Shown: positions 17,423 to 25,436, counted from the first letter of the stretch. The stretch: DNA of 64,000 nucleotides from Dactylosporangium sp040605635 (GCF_040605635.1 NZ_JBEXDG010000006.1:1-64000); one strand, 5' to 3'. The notes: generated by a model not told the origin, from the letters alone. Translations and numbers: made by a program.

Positions 17423-17454
17423 AAGGGCGGGCGCTTCGGGGCGCCCGCCCTTTT
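17423..17454 (+). terminator. Terminator after the GH87-like gene
   Basis: GGGCGGGCGC and GCGCCCGCCC make a perfect 10-bp stem with a TTCGGG loop, preceded by AA and followed by TTTT. It begins about 30 bases after the stop codon and should end transcription of the glycanase gene. Confidence 0.85.
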
Positions 17455-17544
17455 CCATGCGCCGAAAAGGTGGTGTTTTCACCACCCCTGGCCGGCCCGC
17501 TGGCGCCAGTGACCAGAGGCTGTCCATGGCGAAGAGTCGATGCC

Positions 17545-17894
17545 ATGGACATCAACGTTTCCCGCCGCGCCCTGCTCGGCACCGGTGCCGCCCTCGGGGC
17601 GGGGTTCGTCGTCGGCGCACCCGCCGCCGCCGCGACCAAGGGTGCCGTGGCGATCGTCGGCTGCACCGTCATCGACGCGACCGGCGGCCCGCCCCGCCAT
17701 GCCGACCGCCGACCGCCGACCTGGTCGTCCTCGACGCGGACCCGCTCGCCGACATCCGCAACACCCGCCGCATCCACGCCGTCGTCGTGCGCGGCGAGCT
17801 CATCACCCCCGAACGCCGCGACGCGATGCTGACCGCGGTCGCCGAGGCGGCCCGCACCGCCGCGCCGGTCGCGGCGCCGGTCAGGTGCTGCTAA
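17545..17894 (+). pseudogene. Exported amidohydrolase, internally deleted
   Basis: The start encodes a twin-arginine-like signal (VSRRALLGTGAALGAGFVVG) followed by GAVAIVGCTVIDATGG, the first strand of metal-dependent amidohydrolases that normally ends in GGPP. After about 17700 a different frame gives the family's C-terminal end: ADLVVLDADPLADIRNTRRI and HAVVVRGELITPERRDAML. The roughly 350 residues between, with the whole metal-binding barrel, are missing. It is a clear deletion product. Its end overlaps the end of the SARP gene by four bases. Confidence 0.75.
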
Positions 17895-19591
17895 TGCGAC
17901 TCGAGCAGCGGGACCGGCAGCGGCGGCGGCGGCGGGAACGGGGGCGGCGGCGGCAGGAACAGCAGGCGGTCGTTGAACGCGGCGGTGACGTCGGCGCCGA
18001 TCCCGCAGCGGACCGCGAGGTCCAGCATCGAGGTGTACGGCCCGCGGGCGGCCCGGTCGGCGAGGATGCGACGGGCCAGGCCGCGGCGCAGGCCGGGGAC
18101 CTCGAACAGCACGTGCTCGGGCACCGCGTTGACGTCGACGAGCCCGCCGTCCTTGTGGGTCCGCATGAGGTCGGGCCGGCCGATCGCGAACGCGAACCTC
18201 GACACCGGGTTGGTGACCAGCAGCTGCCGGGCCCGCTCGCGCCGGTCGATCGGGCCGTTGCGGCGGCGCCGCCACACGTGCCGCAGGTGCTCGTTGAGCA
18301 GCACCACGTGCACCGGCACGCCGAGCGAGACGAGGAACAGCGCCGACACGCTGACCACGCTGGCCCAGTCGGGCTGGGACCCGTCGTCCTCGACGGTCGC
18401 GATCATGACGACCCAGAAGGCGACGGCCACGGCGAAGTAGCCGATCGCGGCGAAGGCCAGCGGCGCGCTGCGCCGGCGGGTGGCGTGGTACAGCACCGGG
18501 ACCCAGGCCAGCAGGGTCATCGTGCAGCCGCTGAAGAGGACGCCGACGAGCGTCTCCATCCAGGTGACCCACGGCTGGCGGTTGAACTCCCGGCCGAAGA
18601 ACGGGTCGACCCCGACGGCGAAGGGGGGCCACCGCTGCGCGCCCGCCGGTGCCTTGACCAGCGGCGGAATTCCCGGGAACCGGGGCGGCACCGGATCCGC
18701 CGGGACCTGGTCCACGAGGAACGGCGCGGGGCTCACCGGCGACTGCGCGGCCGGCGCCGGGCCGACCGGGTCCCAGGACGCCGCCGAGACCGGCTCCGCG
18801 GCGGAGGAGGTCGTCGGGAGCACCAGGGACGGATCGGAGCGCAGGATCCGGCGCTGCAGCTCCTGCAGGGCCTCGCCGGGTTCGATGCCGTGCTCCTCGT
18901 CGAGCAGCGCCCGCAGCTCACGGAAGGTCTGCAACGCGTCGGTCGGGCGGCCGCTGCGGTACAGCGACAGCATCAGCAGCTCGCGCAGCCGCTCGTGCAG
19001 CGGGAACTCCTCGACCAGGGCGGCCAGGTCGGCGATCAGGTCGCGGTGCTCGCCGCGGCCGAGCCGGATCTCCGCGAGCGCCTCGGACGCCGACACGCGC
19101 CGCTCGCCGAGGCGCACCCGCACCGCCTCGAACACCGGCCCGCTCAGCCCGGCGAACGGCTCGCCCTTCCACAGCCGCAGCCCGGCGCGGAAGCCGTCGG
19201 CGGCGTCCTCGTCACGCCCGGCGGCGTGCGCGGCGGCGGCCGTGTCGACATACGCCTCGAACACGGTGACGTCGACGGCGGCGGGATCGATGGCGAGGCG
19301 GTAGCCGGCGTCGTCCAGGGTCAGCAGCCGTGACGGGGTCCGCGGGGACCGGTCCGGCTCCAGCAGGCGGCGCAGCGCGGCGATGTACTTCTGCAGGACG
19401 TTCGTCGCGTTCTCGGGGAGGTCCTGCGGCCAGACCGCGTCGATGATCTGGGCGGTCGGCACGGGACGGCCCGGCTGGAGCAGCAGCACGCCGAGGACCG
19501 CCCGCTGCTTGGCGGGTCCGAGGTCGAGCGGTCGCTCCCCGGCCCATGCCCGGGCCGGCCCGAGAATCTCGAAGCGGAAGACCCCGTCCAT
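17891..19591 (-). CDS. SARP-type regulator fused to a membrane region and a helix-hairpin-helix tail
   Basis: The 566-residue protein begins with an OmpR-type winged helix (FRFEILGPARAW...LGPAKQRAVLGVLLL, about residues 5-95). A bacterial transcriptional activator domain follows (about 100-245: VDVTVFEAYVD, LRELLMLSLYRSGRPTDAL). After a Pro/Ala linker come about three membrane helices (residues about 345-440). The C-terminal region has a ComEA-like helix-hairpin-helix (VDVNAVPEHVLFEVPGLRRG ... RILADRAARGPYTSMLDL) and ends in a Pro-run. SARPs activate secondary-metabolite or stress genes, but this membrane/HhH extension is unusual. Five phased repeats lie upstream of its start. Confidence 0.75.
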   Translation of the reverse strand: MDGVFRFEILGPARAWAGERPLDLGPAKQRAVLGVLLLQPGRPVPTAQIIDAVWPQDLPENATNVLQKYIAALRRLLEPDRSPRTPSRLLTLDDAGYRLAIDPAAVDVTVFEAYVDTAAAAHAAGRDEDAADGFRAGLRLWKGEPFAGLSGPVFEAVRVRLGERRVSASEALAEIRLGRGEHRDLIADLAALVEEFPLHERLRELLMLSLYRSGRPTDALQTFRELRALLDEEHGIEPGEALQELQRRILRSDPSLVLPTTSSAAEPVSAASWDPVGPAPAAQSPVSPAPFLVDQVPADPVPPRFPGIPPLVKAPAGAQRWPPFAVGVDPFFGREFNRQPWVTWMETLVGVLFSGCTMTLLAWVPVLYHATRRRSAPLAFAAIGYFAVAVAFWVVMIATVEDDGSQPDWASVVSVSALFLVSLGVPVHVVLLNEHLRHVWRRRRNGPIDRRERARQLLVTNPVSRFAFAIGRPDLMRTHKDGGLVDVNAVPEHVLFEVPGLRRGLARRILADRAARGPYTSMLDLAVRCGIGADVTAAFNDRLLFLPPPPPFPPPPPLPVPLLESH

Positions 19592-19652
19592 CCCTGCGTT
19601 TCCTTATGAGGTGGTCCGGCAAAGGCGCTGGTCAGTGCCGTAGCCAGTCGGA

Positions 19653-19704
19653 CGGCAGCATACCGGCAGCGGCACGGCAGTGGGAACCGGCAGCATTTCG
19701 GCAG
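19653..19704. promoter_or_regulatory. Five CGGCAG repeats at about 11-bp spacing upstream of the SARP gene
   Basis: CGGCAG occurs at 19653, 19664, 19675, 19688 and 19699, so the intervals are 11, 11, 13 and 11 bases, roughly one helical turn. They lie 62-113 bases upstream of the SARP start codon at 19591. SARP activators are known to bind direct repeats spaced by about one turn near -35 regions, so this is a likely binding site for the SARP itself or for a relative. Confidence 0.55.
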
Positions 19705-19752
19705 TCGGGACGGGCCGGCGACTCAGACGGGGGGTCGCCGTCCCGACCGGAC

Positions 19753-20709
19753 TCAGGACGCGGACGCCCGCGTGAGGCGGTCGTGGATCGCGAGCCAGTC
19801 GTCGCCTTCCGGCGGGAGCTGGGCGAGGATCGTCGCCACGCCGGCGTCGTCGAGGCGGTGCAGGGCGGCGTACAGGTCGGCGCCGTATTCGAGTGGATCC
19901 GCGGACAGCAGCTCGACGTGCGCGCCCTCCGCGACCGCCGGCAGGTGGGTCAGGATGCCGACGGTGCCGGGGTCGGCGCCCTCGGCGAGGGTGGCGGGAT
20001 CGTCGACGAGTCGCAGCCGGGCCCGCGGCGCGTAGTGCCGGTGCGCGAGCCCCGGCGAGCGGGCGTCTCCTTTGTCGAGCGCGCCGGGCAGTCGCAGGGC
20101 GCCGACGACGTCGCGGATCGCGCGGAGGCTCAACGCGCCTGGGCGCAGCAGCCGCGGCGGCGACACCGTGACGTCGACGACCGTGGACTCGATGCCGAAG
20201 CGGCACGGCCCGCCGTCGAGGACCAGCGGCACGTCGGGCAGGCTGCGGATCACGTGCTCGGCGGTCGTCGGGGAGATGCTCTCGGACCGGTTCGCGCTCG
20301 GCGCGGCGAGCGGCAGCCCGCACTCCCGCAGCAGGGCGAGCGCGACCGGGTGCGCGGGGACGCGGACGGCGACGGTCGCCGGTCCACCGCTCGCCGGCAG
20401 ATGGTGCGCCCGCTCCACGACGAGGCTGAGCGGGCCCGGCCAGAACCGCTCGGCGAGCAGGCGCGCCGCCTCCGGCCACTCGTGCGCCAGCGCCTCGGCG
20501 TCCGCGGCCGACGCGACGTGCACGATCAGCGGGTTCCAGGAGGGGCGGTGCTTCAGCCGGTACACCTCGGCGATGGCCTTGGCGGAGAAGGCGTGCGCGC
20601 CCAGCCCGTATACCGTCTCGGTCGGGAACGCGCAGACGGACTCCTGCCGCAGCAGCTCGGCGGCGCGGCGCAGCCCGGCGGCGTCGGCCGCCACCACCCC
20701 TTCACTCAC
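19753..20709 (-). CDS. Threonylcarbamoyl-AMP synthase (Sua5/YrdC/YwlC family)
   Basis: The 318-residue protein makes threonylcarbamoyl-AMP from Thr, bicarbonate and ATP for the t6A modification of ANN-decoding tRNAs. The YrdC domain (about residues 10-200) has PTETVYGLGAHAFS, the lysine region VYRLKHRPSWNPLIVH, and PLAAPSANRSESISPTTAEH. A linker with SPGLAHRHYAPRA leads to the C-terminal Sua5 domain, so this is the longer Sua5 form, not the short TsaC form. The start at 20709 is GTG. No neighbour is linked to tRNA modification. It could be a second copy of this function in the genome. Confidence 0.9.
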   Translation of the reverse strand: MSEGVVAADAAGLRRAAELLRQESVCAFPTETVYGLGAHAFSAKAIAEVYRLKHRPSWNPLIVHVASAADAEALAHEWPEAARLLAERFWPGPLSLVVERAHHLPASGGPATVAVRVPAHPVALALLRECGLPLAAPSANRSESISPTTAEHVIRSLPDVPLVLDGGPCRFGIESTVVDVTVSPPRLLRPGALSLRAIRDVVGALRLPGALDKGDARSPGLAHRHYAPRARLRLVDDPATLAEGADPGTVGILTHLPAVAEGAHVELLSADPLEYGADLYAALHRLDDAGVATILAQLPPEGDDWLAIHDRLTRASAS

Positions 20710-20813
20710 GCCCGCAACAGTAGAGGGTCACGCGGCCGGACCCCGTCGAGCATCGCCGCGGGACCACCCCGTCGCGGTCGGCGACTGTGCTGCTTCCAGC
20801 CGGAGACCACGGG

Positions 20814-21569
20814 TCACACCAGGCGGGTCAGCCACTCTCCGAGGAGGGTGCGCTCCGCGCTCGTCAGTGCCGTGAGGTCGGGCAGTGCCACCCGCAGCGC
20901 TCCGACCGCGCCGGCGAGACCGTCACCGGCGTGTGCGCGTGCGCCGGCGCCGTCGCTGGAGCTGGGACTGGAGCTGGGACTGGAACCGGCGCTGGAGGCC
21001 GGGCCGAAGCCTGAGCCGGGGCCGGTGAAGGTGACCGCGGCGATGGTCGCCTCGCGGGCCAGCGTCGGCAGGGCGGGGTCGCGCCGCTCGGGCGGCAGGG
21101 CGATGAGGGTGAGCGTCATGCCGCAGCCCGCGGCGTGGATCAGGTGCGCGGCGCGCTCCTCGCTGACCCGCAGCCGGCCGGCGGCCGCGATCCGCCGCAC
21201 CTGCCCGGCCAGGACCTCGGCGGCGGCGCGGGCGGCCGGTGACCCGGTGCCGGGCCTGGGCTCGCCGTAGATCAGGGTGTAGACCGCGGGGTGCGCGAGC
21301 CCGAAGGCGACGTGCAGGTCCCAGCCGCGCCGCAGGTCCTCGACCGGATCCTCGGAGTGCCCGATCGCCGTTTTGCCGCTGAGGTACGACACGAAGCCGT
21401 GGCTGGCGACGGCGTCCAGCAGGCCCTGCTTGTCGCCGAAGATCCGGTAGATGGTCGGGGCCTGCACGCCGGCGGCGGCGCTGACCGCGCGGGTGGAGAT
21501 CGCCTCGCGGCCGCCCTCGTCCAACAGGGCCGCGGCGGCTTCGACGATCTTCTCGCGGGTAGTGGTCAC
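20814..21569 (-). CDS. TetR-family repressor, divergent to an SDR gene
   Basis: The 251-residue protein has a TetR N-terminal HTH (REKIVEAAAALLDEGGREAISTRAVSAAAGVQAPTIYRIFGDKQGLLDAV). The ligand-binding region follows, with HVAFGLAHPAVYTLIYGEPRPGT, typical of a TetR_C subgroup that often controls a nearby SDR. A Ser/Pro/Gly-rich insertion (residues about 195-215) is encoded by an imperfect 12-bp tandem repeat. It is transcribed divergently from the reductase at 21651, with three palindromes in the gap, so it most likely represses that gene and itself. Confidence 0.88.
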   Translation of the reverse strand: MTTTREKIVEAAAALLDEGGREAISTRAVSAAAGVQAPTIYRIFGDKQGLLDAVASHGFVSYLSGKTAIGHSEDPVEDLRRGWDLHVAFGLAHPAVYTLIYGEPRPGTGSPAARAAAEVLAGQVRRIAAAGRLRVSEERAAHLIHAAGCGMTLTLIALPPERRDPALPTLAREATIAAVTFTGPGSGFGPASSAGSSPSSSPSSSDGAGARAHAGDGLAGAVGALRVALPDLTALTSAERTLLGEWLTRLV

Positions 21570-21577
21570 GGTAACAA

Positions 21578-21635
21578 CGCTAACACTTGCGCGTTAGCGA
21601 GTTAATGCTAACGTCGAACTGTTAACGCCGCTAAC
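21578..21635. promoter_or_regulatory. TetR operators between the repressor and SDR genes
   Basis: The 81-base divergent gap contains CGCTAAC-N8-GTTAGCG (21578-21599), GTTA-ATGC-TAAC (21601-21612) and GTTAACGCCGCTAAC (21621-21635). All share the half-site GTTA(G/A)C. Their position over both promoters is what is expected for autoregulation plus repression of the SDR gene. Confidence 0.75.
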
Positions 21636-21650
21636 ATGCTGGAGGAAGTC

Positions 21651-22376
21651 GTGAACAGAGTCGCCGTCGTCACCGGAGGATCCCGCGGCATCGGGCGGGC
21701 CGTCGCCCTGCGCCTGGCGCAGGACGGGCAGGCCGTCGTCATCGCCTACGGCCACTCGTCCGCCCCCGCGGACGCCGTCGTATCCGAGATCACCGGCAAG
21801 GGTGGGCAGGCGCTGGCCATGCGGGCGGACGTCGGCGACGAGCAGGCCGTCAAGGCCCTCTTCGACGCCACGGAGCAGCACTTCGGCGGTGTCGACGTCG
21901 TCGTCAACGCGGCCGGCGTCATGACCCTGCGACCGCTGGCCGACATCGACCTCGACGAGCTGGACCGCATGCACCGCACCAACATCCGTGGCACGTTCAT
22001 CGTCGACCGGGAGGCCGCCCGCCGGGTCCGCCGCGGCGGTGCGATCGTCAACTTCTCCACGTCGATCACGCGGCTGTCGCTGCCGACCTACGCCGCGTAT
22101 GCCGCGAGCAAGGCCGCCGTGGAGGCGATCAGCCCGATCCTCGCCAAGGAGCTGCGCGGCCGTGACGTCACCGTCAACGCCGTCGCGCCCGGCCCGACCG
22201 CCACCGACCTGTTCCTCGACGGCAAGGACGACGCCACGATCGAGCGGATGTCGAAGGCGAACCCGATGGAGCGGCTCGGCACCCCGGAGGACATCGCCGA
22301 GGTGGTGTCTTCGCTGGCCGGGCCCGCTCGCTGGGTGAACGGTCAGACGATCTACGTCAACGGGGGAGCCGCCTGA
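21651..22376 (+). CDS. Short-chain dehydrogenase/reductase (SDR)
   Basis: The 241-residue protein is a classical NAD(P)-dependent SDR. It has the cofactor loop VTGGSRGIGRAVAL, VNAAGVM, the catalytic Ser region NFSTSI, the YAAYAASKAAVE Tyr/Lys pair, and a C-terminal WVNGQTIYVNGGAA that closes the usual fold. I chose GTG 21651 because GGAGGAAG lies directly upstream. The ATG at 21636 sits inside the last operator palindrome and has no ribosome site. The substrate is unknown. It is expected to be induced when the adjacent TetR protein binds its ligand. Confidence 0.88.
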   Translation: MNRVAVVTGGSRGIGRAVALRLAQDGQAVVIAYGHSSAPADAVVSEITGKGGQALAMRADVGDEQAVKALFDATEQHFGGVDVVVNAAGVMTLRPLADIDLDELDRMHRTNIRGTFIVDREAARRVRRGGAIVNFSTSITRLSLPTYAAYAASKAAVEAISPILAKELRGRDVTVNAVAPGPTATDLFLDGKDDATIERMSKANPMERLGTPEDIAEVVSSLAGPARWVNGQTIYVNGGAA

Positions 22377-22527
22377 GACAGTGTCGTCGGACTCTTGTCT
22401 CATCGCCGGCAGACGACACCAGCGCGAGGGATGTACCGTGTCGGGCACGAGGATGAATTCAAGTTGTCACGACGCCGGGCGCGGCACTGCCACCGCCGCT
22501 GGGGCGCACGGGAAACGGGGAGCCGAC

Positions 22528-22707
22528 ATGGGACGTGGACGGGCCAAGGCCAAGCAGACGCGGATCGCCCGGGAGCTGAAGTACTTCACCCCGCCGACCG
22601 ACCTCACCGCCCTCCAGCACGAGCTCGCCGGCGTGCACCTCCCCGAGCCCGAGGACGCGGACTCCTCCGACTACACCCCGGACCGCGACGACCGCACGCC
22701 GCGCTGA
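22528..22707 (+). CDS. DUF3073 family small protein
   Basis: This 59-residue protein starts MGRGRAKAKQTRIARELKYF and continues TDLTALQHEL, the hallmark of DUF3073, a short basic-then-acidic protein widespread in actinobacteria. The basic N-terminus and acidic tail (PEPEDADSSDYTPDRDD) are typical. The function is unknown; nucleic-acid binding is a guess from the charge. The ATG follows a weak purine-rich site and a strong hairpin terminator lies 20 bases after the stop. Confidence 0.9.
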   Translation: MGRGRAKAKQTRIARELKYFTPPTDLTALQHELAGVHLPEPEDADSSDYTPDRDDRTPR

Positions 22708-22726
22708 AGCGGCCGGCGGGCGCCCG

Positions 22727-22760
22727 GTGGCGGCGAAATCCTTGGGATCTCCGCCGCCAC
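22727..22760 (+). terminator. Terminator after DUF3073
   Basis: GTGGCGGCG and CGCCGCCAC pair as a 9-bp GC stem, with an additional ATCC/GGAT pairing near the loop. No T-run follows, as is frequent in actinomycetes. Confidence 0.6.
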
Positions 22761-22773
22761 GGGGCCATGGCCG

Positions 22774-22916
22774 TCAGCCTATGAGCTGCACCTCCGCGAG
22801 CTGCGTCTCGGCGGCGCCGTGGTTGGCCGTGATCTGCAGGCGGTAGCGTGCACCGGGGCCGGGTCGACCACGGCGAGGCCGCCGGTGAGCAGGGCGACCG
22901 CCCAGAGCTTCCGCAT
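22774..22916 (-). pseudogene. Stub of a secreted discoidin-type protein (signal start plus last residues)
   Basis: The ATG at 22916 begins MRKLWAVALLTGGLAVV, a signal-peptide-like start, but this frame ends after 45 codons. Another frame ends YRLQITANHGAAETQLAEVQLIG at 22774, which resembles the last strand of an F5/8C or similar carbohydrate-binding domain. Together they look like a secreted protein that lost almost its whole middle. The start overlaps the stop of the GH43 gene (TGATG), so it was once the next gene of that operon. Confidence 0.45.
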
Positions 22917-24835
22917 CAGCCGAACACCCGCAGCTCATAGATCCGGGTGGCGACCTCGGTGCCCTGGGTGGGCGTGCCGACGTTGAGCCGCACGTACCGG
23001 CCGGACACCCCGCTGACGGTGTGGGTGGTGTTCGCCGCGGTGTTGCCGGTGACGTTCACCGCCTGCGACCAGGTCGTGCCGTCGTTGGAGACCAAGATCG
23101 TGAACGCCTTCGTGTTCATGCTCGCGGCCTCGCCGCCGGCCTGGGCGTGCGCCAGCTCGAACCGGCTGATGCTCTTCGTGCTGCCCAGGTCGACCTGCAG
23201 CCACGCGCCGGCGCCCGACGAGCAGAACTTGTCGCTGTTGCCGCCGCTGACGCTGCCGTTGACCGCCTTCTCCGGCCCTTCCGACGCCCCGCACGGGGTG
23301 GAGCCGGTCGCGGGCCTGCCCTGCGCGATGTTGACTCCGGCGCCGACCGGCGCCCCGATCGCCACGTTGTCGAACGTGGCCGCCGCGTTGAACACCCGCA
23401 CCCCGTCGCTGCCGGACGCGAACGTCCCGTCCGTGACGCTGATCTTCGGGGTGGTCATGTCGTTGACGTACACCTTGATCGACTGCCCGATGGCGGTGAC
23501 CCGCAGGTGGTAGTTGGTGCCCGCGGTGACGGTCAGGTTCGCGGTGCCGAGCTGGGTCCAGTTGTTGGCGGCGCGGCCCAGCACGACCCGGCCGGCCGGG
23601 CTGATGCCCGCGTAGTAACCGTTGTAGCTGTCGGTGCCGCTGGCCGCGTTGCTCACCCGGAACGTGAGGCCGGCGTCGCCGCCGCCACTCGTCACCGTCA
23701 CGTCGGCGTCGTAGGAGAAGTCGCCGAAGTTCGTGTCGAGCTGCGCCTTGCCGCCGAGGCTGTTCCCGGCCGTGTATCTGCCGCCCGTCGCGCTGAAGGA
23801 GCCGCCGTACGTCTTCCAGCCCAGCGCGTTGTTGTCGGCGAAGTTGTCCTTCACCCGCATCGTGATCCGCGGGATGGTGCCGTCGGCGTTGAACGTCATC
23901 CGGTCGTAGGCGAGCTGCCGGTGGTTGCCGTCCGTCTCACTCAACGGCCGGCGGTGGTAGAGGATGTACCAGGTGTCGGTGCCCGGCACGTTGATCACCG
24001 AGTTGTGCCCGGAGCCCTTGGCGACCGCGGAGTCCTGCGCGAGGACCTTGTCCAGCTTGTTGAACGGTCCCAGCGGGGAGTTCGATATCGCGTAGGACAC
24101 CGAGTAGTCGGGGCCGGTCCAGCCGCCCTCGGACCACATCAGGTAATACCTGCCGTTGCGCTTGAACATCTGCGAGCCCTCGGTGTACCCCGACGGCGTG
24201 ATCTCCTTGAACGTGCTGCCGTCGCCGAACGTCCCGAGGCTGATCATGTCGGCGTTGAGCTTCGCCACGTTCGCGTGGCCCCAGCCGCCGTAGTAGATGT
24301 AGGCCTGACCGTCGTCGTCGATGAAGACGTCCTGGTCGATCGGCTGCGCCCCGTTGTAGAACTGCCCGATCAGCGGCCTGCCGATCGCGTCCCGGTAGGG
24401 CCCGGCCGGGTTGTCGGCGACGGCGACCCCGATCCCGCCGAGCGCGGAGTTGTTCTGGATGTCGTTCGCGCCGAAGTACAGGTAGTACTTGCCGTTGCGC
24501 TGGATCGGCGCCGGCGCCCACATCGCGTAGCTCGCCCACGACACGTCGGCCTTGGTGAGCACGTTGGGATGTCTGGTCCAGGTGACCAGGTCGGTGGAGG
24601 AGAACGCGTCGAGGTAGGTCTGCTCGGAGTATCCCTTCGACGTCGTCGGATACACCCAGAACGTGTTGTTGTAGACCGCGACATCGGGGTCGGCGTACCA
24701 CCCGTCGACGAACGGGTTGCCCGCCTCGGCGGTCGTGTAGTCGGGGATGGCGGCTTCGGCCGCGACGGGCGCGAGCACACTGCCCGCGATCGCGGCGACG
24801 GTCAGGACGGCGAGACGGCTGGCGGCGGTGAACAT
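22916..24835 (-). CDS. Secreted GH43 family glycosidase with C-terminal discoidin domain
   Basis: The 639-residue protein has a signal peptide (about residues 1-28), a GH43 five-bladed propeller (about 40-330), a LamG/DUF1080-like module (about 345-515) and an F5/8 type C (discoidin) domain (about 525-639). GH43 catalytic residues are visible: D49 in YADPDV (base), D167 in PIDQDV and E219 in YTEGSQM (acid). The family contains beta-xylosidases, arabinofuranosidases and galactosidases; this layout is frequent in arabinan/xylan-active secreted enzymes. I chose ATG 24835 because the signal peptide starts there; an in-frame GTG at 24892 would add 19 residues. An inverted repeat lies upstream. Confidence 0.85.
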   Translation of the reverse strand: MFTAASRLAVLTVAAIAGSVLAPVAAEAAIPDYTTAEAGNPFVDGWYADPDVAVYNNTFWVYPTTSKGYSEQTYLDAFSSTDLVTWTRHPNVLTKADVSWASYAMWAPAPIQRNGKYYLYFGANDIQNNSALGGIGVAVADNPAGPYRDAIGRPLIGQFYNGAQPIDQDVFIDDDGQAYIYYGGWGHANVAKLNADMISLGTFGDGSTFKEITPSGYTEGSQMFKRNGRYYLMWSEGGWTGPDYSVSYAISNSPLGPFNKLDKVLAQDSAVAKGSGHNSVINVPGTDTWYILYHRRPLSETDGNHRQLAYDRMTFNADGTIPRITMRVKDNFADNNALGWKTYGGSFSATGGRYTAGNSLGGKAQLDTNFGDFSYDADVTVTSGGGDAGLTFRVSNAASGTDSYNGYYAGISPAGRVVLGRAANNWTQLGTANLTVTAGTNYHLRVTAIGQSIKVYVNDMTTPKISVTDGTFASGSDGVRVFNAAATFDNVAIGAPVGAGVNIAQGRPATGSTPCGASEGPEKAVNGSVSGGNSDKFCSSGAGAWLQVDLGSTKSISRFELAHAQAGGEAASMNTKAFTILVSNDGTTWSQAVNVTGNTAANTTHTVSGVSGRYVRLNVGTPTQGTEVATRIYELRVFG

Positions 24836-24893
24836 CGGTGGCGGCTCCGACGGTGACGCGCTGGCGGGCGCGGAAGGGGTGGAGGTTCCCACA

Positions 24894-24913
24894 TGTTCCG
24901 TAAATATTGAACA
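24894..24913. promoter_or_regulatory. Inverted repeat upstream of the GH43 gene
   Basis: TGTTC and GAACA are separated by ten AT-rich bases (24894-24913), about 60 bases ahead of the chosen start. A sugar-responsive repressor site is a plausible use, but no regulator gene is adjacent. Confidence 0.4.
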
Positions 24914-25016
24914 GAACCCTCACCCTGGTCAAGGTTGTCGCACCACTTGAGCCACCAAACTCCAACACTTTCTGTCAAAACTTCCCCGAACCTGGGTCGG
25001 CGGTACGGTCTGCGGC

Positions 25017-25436
25017 GTGGACGTTGAGGTGCGGGCGGGGACCGTTGACGATGTGGGCGCGGTGCTGGCGTTCTGGAAGGTCGCGGCGGAGGGGACGAAC
25101 CGCGGCGGTGACGACGCGGCCGCCGTCGAGGCGCTGATCGGGCGGGACCCGTTGGCGCTGCAACTGGCGGTCCAGGGCGGGGAGATCGTCGGGTCGCTCA
25201 TCGCCGGGTTCGACGGGTGGCGGTGCCACCTGTACCGGTTCGCGGTGCACCCCGACCGGCGCCGGCAGGGGATCGGCACACTGCTGCTCGCGGCGGCCGA
25301 GGAACGGTTCCGGCAGTTCGGCGGGCGGCGGGTCGACGCGATGATCCTCGACGACAACACCCTGGCGCACCACGCGTGGCACGCCGCCGGATACGCGCCG
25401 CAGGACGACTGGCGGCGCTGGGTCAAGGGCCTCTGA
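25017..25436 (+). CDS. GNAT family N-acetyltransferase
   Basis: The 139-residue protein has the GNAT fold, with the acetyl-CoA loop motif FAVHPDRRRQGIGTLLLAAAEE (V-x-P-x-x-R-x-x-G-I-G). A later block, VDAMILDDNTLAHHAWHAAGY, carries the usual N-x-x-A ... GY signature. The start is GTG at 25017. The substrate is unknown; such single-domain GNATs acetylate small amines or protein N-termini. It is the first of two plus-strand genes followed by a LysE-type exporter. Confidence 0.88.
   Translation: MDVEVRAGTVDDVGAVLAFWKVAAEGTNRGGDDAAAVEALIGRDPLALQLAVQGGEIVGSLIAGFDGWRCHLYRFAVHPDRRRQGIGTLLLAAAEERFRQFGGRRVDAMILDDNTLAHHAWHAAGYAPQDDWRRWVKGL

Noticed and set aside
17469..17486. GGTGGTG-TTTT-CACCACC hairpin as a separate terminator
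   Set aside because: It is a neat palindrome, but it lies just after a much stronger terminator and before a pseudogene, so I cannot give it a role.
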